Shown here: positions 7,298 to 14,700 of the stretch, piece by piece | Numbering within the stretch: the first letter of the stretch is position 1 | Layout of the letters: each line of letters opens with the position of its first letter | Source of the DNA: Chrysochromulina parva | Lineage: Eukaryota; Haptophyta; Prymnesiales; Chrysochromulinaceae | Assembly (NCBI GenBank): GCA_002887195.1 | Contig: PJAB01000732.1 | Span: 1 to 21,507 of the forward strand | Length of the DNA: 21,507 bases | Reading direction: 5' to 3' | The notes under the pieces: generated by a model | What the model was told of the DNA's origin: nothing | The model's input: the letters and a program-made list of their open reading frames with translations, nothing else | Databases searched by the model: none | Translations under genes and position numbers: made by a program

Positions 7298-8686
7298 TCA
7301 AGGCGTAGAGAGCGAGAGGGATTCAAGGCTCGCCACCAGCGCCAGCTTCCTTTCCCTCTCCGCCTCGACACGCGCCTCATACGCATTTCGCTGATCGCGC
7401 AGCCGTTGCTGCTTGATCAGGTAGACCTCCCTCTCCGAGGCATCGCTCGAGAGCAATGCCTCGCCAGGAGGGGGGGCGGGGGGTGAGATTCCCCCCCCTC
7501 TCCCACCCCCCTCCTCCCCCCTCTCTCCCACTGCCTCGCCGGGAGACTCGAGGCACCGCTCGCTGTAGTGGCGGCCAGGAGATTCCAGGCTGGCGATCGC
7601 TGTGGTGGCGATCGCTGTGGCAGCAACAGCAGCGGTGGCAGCTTCTGAGAGCGGGCTGAACGACGCAACGAACACGACTCGTTGTCCCCCCAAGACCCGC
7701 TGGCCCGCGTGGGTCACGGTGCCCCCAAATACGAGCGCCGAGCCCGCCGGCGGGCAGAGGGTCATCGTCGGCTCATTGACGAAGCTTCCTCGGCCTGTGT
7801 CCGGATCGCATGCAGCTTTCTTGCTCCAAAACAGGGTGCCGCCACCTTGGAAATCGACGCCTGCCGTGGAGAGGTTGACCAGAACGGTGAGCGACTGCTT
7901 GTCCTCATGCGCGCCGAAGCCGCCGCCCTCCGTGTAGATGTTGATCGCTGGCTCGTTCGTCGAGAAGACGAGGTTGGGGTTGTGGATGCAGGTGGTGGCG
8001 GAAAGGGTGGCATGGAGGGGGAAGAGCGCCTGCGTGAGGAGCGGCATGGCCGCATCCAGAAGCGAGATCGCTCGGAGAAGGAGAGAGTCGCAAGTGGCGA
8101 CACCGGCCGCGTCGAGTGCATCGGTTACGGGCATGCGCATCCGCCCATGCCCCATGGACTGTCGGGCCAGCAACAAGCTCAGGGGTACAAGCCGGAGCCC
8201 GTCCGTGTGCCCGACCGGGCCCACAGCCTTCAAAGATTCTGCCCGCAGCTTGTGCGAACGCGATAGCATGGCTCCAGACTTGAGCTCCAGGACCTCGGCC
8301 GCTGTCGCCAGCGCTGGGAACACAATCACTGAGTGCCCGTGCGCCGTCGATGCAGCACACGTTTGCGCAGCACTTGCCTGCTCTACATTGAGAAAATACT
8401 CTTGCCAACCATCGCCCGACGCTGCAACGCGAGGACTCGCACACTCAGGGGTGCTGTTGGCGGCTTCACAACTGCCGCCATCTTCGCAACTGCCGCGAAG
8501 CAATTGATCATTATAGACGTGTCCGAGAGGCCCACGTTCGCGCAAACGTGTTGCGGGTGCTCGAGTTTCTCTCAGAATTTGAATCGACGGGACGCCGTTT
8601 CGACCCTCGCTATTCGCGCCATGATAGATGATTCGCGCACACGAGTCACCCACAACCGACAACGACACTCTCGCCACGCAGATCAA
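7298..8686 (-). CDS. 2-oxoglutarate/Fe(II) dioxygenase, prolyl-4-hydroxylase-like
   Basis: The frame encodes 462 residues from an ATG at 8686. The core at about 236-345 has the double-stranded beta-helix signature: INIYTEGGGFGAHEDKQSLTVLVNLS with His260 and Asp262, then GSALVFGGTVTHAGQRV with His326, and Arg336 in GGQRVVFVASFS to hold 2-oxoglutarate. These are the HxD...H iron ligands and the co-substrate anchor. Such enzymes hydroxylate protein or small-molecule substrates; here the substrate is unknown. The N-terminal 90 residues are unlike anything I recognise, and the start may lie on another exon. Residues 350-420 are Ala/Gly/Pro-rich and low-complexity, from a G/C-homopolymer tract at about 7464-7530. 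Residues 428-460 form a charged helix, probably a coiled coil. Confidence 0.83.
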   Translation of the reverse strand: MICVARVSLSVVGDSCARIIYHGANSEGRNGVPSIQILRETRAPATRLRERGPLGHVYNDQLLRGSCEDGGSCEAANSTPECASPRVAASGDGWQEYFLNVEQASAAQTCAASTAHGHSVIVFPALATAAEVLELKSGAMLSRSHKLRAESLKAVGPVGHTDGLRLVPLSLLLARQSMGHGRMRMPVTDALDAAGVATCDSLLLRAISLLDAAMPLLTQALFPLHATLSATTCIHNPNLVFSTNEPAINIYTEGGGFGAHEDKQSLTVLVNLSTAGVDFQGGGTLFWSKKAACDPDTGRGSFVNEPTMTLCPPAGSALVFGGTVTHAGQRVLGGQRVVFVASFSPLSEAATAAVAATAIATTAIASLESPGRHYSERCLESPGEAVGERGEEGGGRGGGISPPAPPPGEALLSSDASEREVYLIKQQRLRDQRNAYEARVEAERERKLALVASLESLSLSTP

Positions 8687-8951
8687 AGTTCATCTCCTGT
8701 CACCAGCCGCACGTTACATCATACACCCGCGCGCCGCAGCGGAAGTGCACCCCATGGAGTGCACCTGGCCATTGGTCGTCGGGACTAATGGTCGAGCGTC
8801 GATGGAAGGTGTGAGTGGACACCTTCTGCCGCGCCGCCCCAGCTGTGGAAAATCCCCGGCGGTGCAACACTGCAACGCCCCCCCCTCCGCCCCTCGCGTT
8901 GACGCGCCCGCTTTGGCGCGGCGCGCACATGTCGGCGCTCTGGTAGCGAAT
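8687..8951. other. Intergenic region upstream of the dioxygenase
   Basis: Nothing convincing was found: no family-like frame and no RNA gene. It lies between the dioxygenase 5' end and the downstream end of the PdxT-PdxS gene, and should hold the dioxygenase promoter. Confidence 0.4.
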
Positions 8952-9029
8952 GACGCGTTTAGGCGGCGACGCCCGACACGACGCACTTCGGCGGCGACGC
9001 CCGACAAGACGCGTTTAGGCGGCGACGCC
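8952..9029. repeat. 28-bp tandem repeat overlapping the PdxT-PdxS stop codon
   Basis: Units at 8952-8979 and 8980-9007 plus a 22-bp partial unit at 9008-9029 share GACGC(G/A)(T/C)TT(A/C)GGCGGCGACGCC. The TTA of the last copy (9015-9017) is the TAA stop codon of the minus-strand PdxT-PdxS gene, so the gene ends inside the repeat. Confidence 0.8.
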
Positions 9030-10733
9030 GGGGTCGACGCCGACACGTCCCTTGAGGGTGAGCTTGTCGGTCACGTAGCTCCCGGGCTCATTCTCAAGCA
9101 GGCCGACCATCGCCTTGCCCAGCCCCGTCGAGACACGCGCCACAGTGAGCGGGTTCTGGTAGTGCGTGCACGCGTTGACCATCGCGCGCGCGCGCTGGGC
9201 CGGGTTCTCGCCCTTGAAGATGCCGCTGCCCACGAAGACGCCATCGCAGCCGAGCTCCATGAGCAAGGCCACATCCGCCGGTGTGGCCAGGCCGCCGGCA
9301 GCAAAGGTGACCACTGGTAAGCGGCCCGCGTCCTTTGTCTGCTGCACCAGCTCAAACGGGACGCGCAGCTCCTTGGCGTAGGCAAAGAGCTCGTCGTCGC
9401 GCATCGTGCTCAGCTTGCGGATCTCGGAGAAGACGGCGCGCGCGTGGCGCACGGCCTGGATCACGTTGCCGGTGCCGGCATTGCCCTTGAGACGAATCAT
9501 TGCGGCTCCCTCGGAGATCCGGCGAAGTGCCTCGCCCAGGTCCTGCGCGCCGCAGACGAAGGGGATGCCGAAGCTGCGCTTGTCGATGTGGTGCGCCTCG
9601 TCCGCCGCGGTGAGCACCTCGGACTCGTCAATGCAGTCGACGTCGAGCGCCTCGAGAATCTTGGCCTCGTAAAAGTGGCCGATCCGGCTCTTGGCCATCA
9701 CGGGGATCGAGCACGAGTTCATCACATCGATGATCATGGCCGGGTCGGACGAGCGCGCGACGCCGCCGTCGGCCTTGATGTCCGCCGGGATGCGCTCGAG
9801 CGCCATCACCGCCACGGCGCCAGCAGCCTCGGCGATGCGCGCCTGGTGGCCGTCGACGACATCCATGATCACGCCACCCTTTTGGAAGACAGCGAAGGCG
9901 CGCTTGGCGGCGGTTGAACCGTAGCCCATGCCGTGCGCGGGCGCCGCGATCCAGGGCGCCGCGACGCTGAAGTCCGGCACCGCCGCCACCTTGGACACCT
10001 CCTTGACCTGGCACACGTCCTTGAGGAACAGCTCGAGCCATGAGTCATCGGAGGAGATTTCAGGATGGAAGCACGTCGCCATGAGCTTGTTCTGGCGGAC
10101 GGCGACGACGGCGCCGTTGTCGCCGAGCTCGGGCACCTCGTCGTCGGCCGCGACTTGCGCGAGGATCTCAACGCCGTTGCGCACCTTGGTCACCGCCGGC
10201 GCGCGAATGAAGTACGCCTTGTCGCCGCAGTTGGCGGCGCTGTTGGAGACCTCCATCGGACGGAAAGCCGACTTGGACTGGCGGCCGAAGGCGTTGCGCT
10301 TGACAGAGATGTCGAGGCCGCCGAGGAGCGGCTGCGCGGCACCGTCGTCGAGGTCCTGCGCCAACAGGATCAGGCCCGCGCACACGCCCCACGCGGGCTT
10401 GCTCTTCACGAACTTCTGCAACGGCTCCAGCAGCTTGGCGTCGACGAGGCCGTACCCGATGGCGGTGCTCTCGCCGCCCGGAAGAATGATCGCGTCCACC
10501 GTTGCGAGCTCCTTGGGCGTGCGCACCTCGACGCCCTCGACGCCCTTGTAGCGCGCAAGCGCCTGCATGTGCTCCGCGAAGCCACCCTGAATGGCAAGGA
10601 CGCCAACCTTGAAGGGCGCGCCGGCGGACGCATGCACGGCGGCGCAGCGGGCGGCGGCGGCGGCCGGGCGCGCGGCCGGGGCGATCGTGTACGCCTCGAC
10701 GGCGACGGTGATGAACAGCAGCCGGGTCAGCAT
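9015..10733 (-). CDS. Fused PLP synthase PdxT-PdxS (SNO-SNZ / PDX2-PDX1), probably plastid-targeted
   Basis: The uninterrupted 572-residue frame joins both subunits of the DXP-independent vitamin B6 pathway. Residues 41-245 are the PdxT glutaminase, with PGGEST (85-90), nucleophile Cys118 in GVCAG, and His223/Glu225 in CFHPE. Residues about 267-560 are the PdxS synthase, with [12 protein letters not shown] (308-320), the catalytic Lys348 in [17 protein letters not shown] (368-375), Lys416 in [10 protein letters not shown] and FAAGG. PdxT releases ammonia from glutamine; PdxS condenses it with ribose 5-phosphate and glyceraldehyde 3-phosphate to pyridoxal 5'-phosphate. All key residues are present. 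The N-terminus ([14 protein letters not shown], then YTIAPAARP and an Ala-rich stretch) looks like a signal peptide plus transit peptide, with Tyr at the presumed cleavage site where Phe is common. Plant enzymes are separate cytosolic proteins, so fusion plus plastid targeting is notable. Confidence 0.95.
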   Translation of the reverse strand: MLTRLLFITVAVEAYTIAPAARPAAAAARCAAVHASAGAPFKVGVLAIQGGFAEHMQALARYKGVEGVEVRTPKELATVDAIILPGGESTAIGYGLVDAKLLEPLQKFVKSKPAWGVCAGLILLAQDLDDGAAQPLLGGLDISVKRNAFGRQSKSAFRPMEVSNSAANCGDKAYFIRAPAVTKVRNGVEILAQVAADDEVPELGDNGAVVAVRQNKLMATCFHPEISSDDSWLELFLKDVCQVKEVSKVAAVPDFSVAAPWIAAPAHGMGYGSTAAKRAFAVFQKGGVIMDVVDGHQARIAEAAGAVAVMALERIPADIKADGGVARSSDPAMIIDVMNSCSIPVMAKSRIGHFYEAKILEALDVDCIDESEVLTAADEAHHIDKRSFGIPFVCGAQDLGEALRRISEGAAMIRLKGNAGTGNVIQAVRHARAVFSEIRKLSTMRDDELFAYAKELRVPFELVQQTKDAGRLPVVTFAAGGLATPADVALLMELGCDGVFVGSGIFKGENPAQRARAMVNACTHYQNPLTVARVSTGLGKAMVGLLENEPGSYVTDKLTLKGRVGVDPGVAA

Positions 10734-10990
10734 TGCGTCTTAGAAAAGGGGGACAAAAATCGACGTGTCAGTCCCGATCGGCGACTTTCCAAAGACGCTT
10801 CGCGGAATTCAAGGCGCAGATGACATCAAGTCAAGTCAAAGACAAATAATGTCATGTGACGCACTCGGAATCGAATAAGGTGCGGGGACGCCGGGGAGCC
10901 AACCCAGATGCCGCAACGTCGGATAAGTTACGAAACTTCCGAAACCTCCCAGGAACGTACGAACGCCGAAGACGAGTGTGCACCTCCATC
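10734..10990. promoter_or_regulatory. Divergent promoter region, PdxT-PdxS / small membrane protein
   Basis: About 257 bp separate the start of PdxT-PdxS (-) from the likely start of the small membrane protein (+). It is AT-richer around 10800-10860 than its flanks. No defined motif was recognised. Confidence 0.4.
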
Positions 10991-11284
10991 ATGGAGGCCG
11001 TCCGCAGCGCCATCGCCTGGCAGGAGCGGGTCAAGCACCGCATCCACAACTTCCGAATGCCGATCAAGAGCAAACGCGTGCTCTTCCTCGTGCAATGCAC
11101 CTATTTTGCGGTGCCGCTCGCGATCGGGTATGGGCTGATGAAGGTGACCGTGCCGGACGCGGAGACGATGCGCGGCAAGCTCAAGCTGCCCACGCCCGAG
11201 GAGCAGGCCCAGATCGATGCGCATAAGCGCAAGCTTCAGGCGGATATGGACGCGGCGCGGCTGGCACGCGAGGCGAGGCTATAG
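10991..11284 (+). CDS. Small single-pass membrane protein, unrecognised
   Basis: The 97-residue product begins MEAVRSAIAWQERVKHRI. One hydrophobic helix spans about residues 30-50 (VLFLVQCTYFAVPLAIGYGLM), preceded by a basic stretch (RMPIKSKR). A charged helix follows at 68-97 (PEEQAQIDAHKRKLQADM). I preferred the ATG at 10991 to the in-frame ATG at 10856, because the extra 45 residues are Arg-rich and look like untranslated sequence. The shape (short basic N-terminus, one membrane helix, charged helical tail) is common among mitochondrial inner-membrane and respiratory-assembly proteins, but I cannot name a family. Codon use matches its neighbours. It is transcribed divergently from PdxT-PdxS and convergently with the channel gene. 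Confidence 0.65.
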   Translation: MEAVRSAIAWQERVKHRIHNFRMPIKSKRVLFLVQCTYFAVPLAIGYGLMKVTVPDAETMRGKLKLPTPEEQAQIDAHKRKLQADMDAARLAREARL

Positions 11285-11764
11285 TAGCATCGCGGCGTCG
11301 CTGCGGACGCATCATCGCATAGGGTAGCCTGAAATCGGAGGTGTGTTGCATGTATGTCGGCGAGCACCTCGCGGGTCTAGAGAGTTGTATAAGAGATCAA
11401 AAGAATCGTGTGATAATGCATGTCACCCGGCGTATCATCCGGCACGCGAATCGGGCCGAATCGCTGCGCGATTTTCGTCTCTGGCATTTTAATTTTATGA
11501 CGTGCCGTGCGATGGATAGGGTAGCGGCTTTGGCGTTTTACAAATCGATTGCGGCTTTGCGGGCCAGGAGCTGGAGCAGACGCGCAGCTGGCTCGGTGTG
11601 TGTCGCCGCCGCCGCCACAACCACATCGATCGCTCCTTGAGATGTTGCGCGAGCGCGTCAACAGGTAGTCGACAGGTGTAGACTCTGGTACATGTAGTAA
11701 GAGCGACGTGGCACGTGCACCGTGCTGCGATCGTAGGAGAATCCCGTGCGCGTTTTCTAGTGAT
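11285..11764. other. Convergent intergenic region
   Basis: This stretch lies between the stop codon of the small membrane protein and the stop codon of the polycystin-like gene. It is AT-richer than average (11390-11560) and has no convincing gene; both 3' untranslated regions should fall here. Confidence 0.5.
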
Positions 11765-14700
11765 CTATTCGGCCGAGGACGCTGGGACCGGATGCTCAGC
11801 CCCCTGCCGCGTCGCCTTGCGCTTGCGCTTCTCGGTCTGCAGCTTGCTGTTCTGTGCCTCGATGACCTTCGCCGCTTTCTCCTGCTGCAGCTCAACACGT
11901 CGCTTATTCTCCGAGCGGCTCCGATAATACATCCTGGCCTCCCGCTTGCGCGTCGCGTACTCATCGACCAACTTGCGCGCGTACACCCGTGGGTCGAGGC
12001 TCGGCCACGGGTCGGGCTTGAGGTCGTACCTGCATGCAATGAGGAGGGCCATCAGCATGCAATGAGGGAGGGAGGGTCGAGGCTCGGCCATGGGTCGGGC
12101 TTGAGGTCGCACCTGCATGCAATGAGGAGGGCCATCAGCATGCAATGAGGGAGGGAGGGTCGAGGCTCGGCCACGGGTCGGGCTTGAGGTCGTACGGAGG
12201 CTCGTCGTTGTATCTGCGGCCAGAGGGATCGGCATTAGGGTGCAATTAGGGTGAAATTAGGGTGCAATTAGGGTGCAATTAGGGTGCAATTAGGGTGCAA
12301 TTAGGGTGCAATCTCAGAGTGTTTGGAGGTCATCAAAGGGCACTTGGAGGCCATCAAGGGGCACTTGGAGTGGCGCCATTCGTTACTTGATGAGCACGGA
12401 TGAGTACTCGGCGATGATGAGAGTCCGGTACAGGTTCGTCAAGATCCACAGCACGATGCACGTGAACGAGGTGAGGTAGATCAGGTCGATGACTGAGGGG
12501 AAGTCCGTCTCCATCGTAGGCCAGATGGTGGATGATTGCGCCATCTCCTTAAATGGAAGGGCGGTGGGCCGGCGCAGGAGGTAAATTGTGGTGCCTAGAG
12601 AGGTGATGACATTATGGAACGGGTACGCAGTCGGGTAGAGCAGATTGCCAGTCAGTGCGAAGGTGACCATCGCGATCAAGAGGAAGATGAGAGCAGGCAC
12701 AAGCTTGACGCATGCGCGGCCCATCGTGATGCGCATGAGGAAGAGCCTCTTGGAGACGATGGAGTAGTAGAGCGCGAGGCGCAGCACGCACCTGATGAGG
12801 GACGCAAACAGCGATCATCAGTGGTCATCAGCGGTCATCAGCGGTCATTAGTGGTCGTCAGTGGTCATCAGCGGTCATCAGCGGTCATTAGCTGGCAAGT
12901 AGCAGAGCGCGAGGCGCGCAGCACGACACGAGCATCATCAGTGGGCATCAGAGTCATCAGCGGTCATCATTGTCATCCTTGTCATCAGTGTCATCAGCAC
13001 GCACACGAGCAGTGCCGCCCCAAACAATTGCGAGGAGTAGCGCATCGAGAAGAGCGTGCGCGCCATAGTGGGCATGTAGGGCGGTGGCCACGTGGCGTCT
13101 TCTTTGAATAAGACTGATGGAGCGCGTGAGAAGAGACCATCAGCGGTCATCAGCGGCCATCAGCGGTCATTAGCGGTCATCAGCGATCATCAGCGGCCAT
13201 CAGCGGCCATCAGCGGTCATCAGCGGCCATCAGCGGTCATCAGCACCAATCCGTGGCGATCAGTAGCCATCAGAGGTCATCAGCATGCACACCCTGGAGA
13301 GCGTCCATCTCGGCATAATGGTAATCATCAGAGGTCATCAGCATGCACACCCTAGAGAGCGTCCATCTCGGCATAATGGTAATCATCAGAGGTCATCAGC
13401 ATGCACACCCTGGAGAGCGTCCATCTCGGCATAATGGTAATCATCAGAGGTCATCAGCATGCACACCCTGGAGAGCGTCAATCTCGGCGTTCTCGGTGCG
13501 TCGCACGAACCAGCCACTCACTCCGAGCGCGGCCGTGAGAAAGTGCGCGACCATCTCGGGCTTGACGATGAACCAGACGGGGGCTCCCTCCACAGTACCG
13601 AGCGCCGCATCGACGCCGAAGAGTTTGCCGATCGTGTTCGAGGCCGCGATGCGCAGAAAGTTGATGATGACTTGGAGGGCTCGAAGGCCGAGCCAAATGA
13701 TGAGAAGGTATTCGAGGAAGTCGCCCATGAATGAATTGGACGAGAGCGAGCCTGCGATGAGGAGGAGGGCAAGTAGCAGCGGTCATTAGCGGCCATTAGC
13801 GGCCATTAGCGGCCATTAGCGGCCATTAGCGGCCATTAGCGGCCATTAGCGGCCATTAGCGGCCATTAGCGGCCATTAGCGGCCATTAGCGGTCATAAGG
13901 AGGAGGGCAATTCGTGTGGACCTCCGCGGCAATCAACGACTGGACAGTGCTCCTCTCAGAGGTCATCAGAGGTCATCAAAGGTCATCCTCAGAGGACATC
14001 CTCAGAGGACATCCTCAGTACCTGCAACGCAGCTAAACTGCACTTTCGCGTAGCCAGTGCGAATGAGCTCCGTCACGATCTGCGTGTTCGCAACGTGATC
14101 CGTCTGCGGGTTGTAAAAGGTCATGTCGATGCCCACCGCAAGCGTCTGGCGATCGAGCCACGAATTCTCGGTGAGCCCACGCAGCACGGTGCGCAGCTCG
14201 AAGAAGGTCAGATTCGGTGGAAGGGTGAGGGCGAAGCCGCCGGTAGCGGCTGCCTCAAAAGCCGGTACCTGAAAAGGGATGCGATCAGAGGTCATCAGAG
14301 GTCATCATGGGTCATCAGAGGTCATCAGAGGCCATCAGAGGCCATCGGGGCTCATCAGAGCTCATCAGAGCTCATCAGAGCTCATCAGAGCTCATCAGAG
14401 CTCATCAAAAGGCAATCATGGTTCATCGGTGGCCGCCTCCAAAGGCAGGTACCGTCGGCGGCGGGAAACCGAGCTCTTTGGTAGTTTGGGGCAATCACGG
14501 TTCATCTCCAAGGCAGGTACCGTCGGCGACGGAAACCCGAGCTCTTCAGCTGTTTGGTAGACGAAGGCGGGCAAGAGGCCAGTGTAGGTGGTACCATTCC
14601 AGCCAGTAAAGTTGGCAGAGCCCGCGCTGGGGCTGCCTCCACCCAAACTTGTGGCATTACTGGTACTTGTGCCGGCGCTGCCGGCGCTGTTGGTGCTGTC

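Noticed and set aside
12383..12407. Apparent end of the channel at VLIK followed by TAA
   Set aside because: A phase-matching donor GTACTC at 12407 and a strong acceptor at 12214 join AE to YNDEPP and extend the channel with a charged tail, so the stop is probably intronic.
12614..13111. Plus-strand frames rich in HQRSSVVISGHQRS-type repeats
   Set aside because: They are translations of the 10-bp intronic minisatellites on the non-coding strand.
13781..13900. Possible CRISPR array (regular repeats)
   Set aside because: Units are contiguous 10-mers with no spacers, inside a eukaryotic intron.
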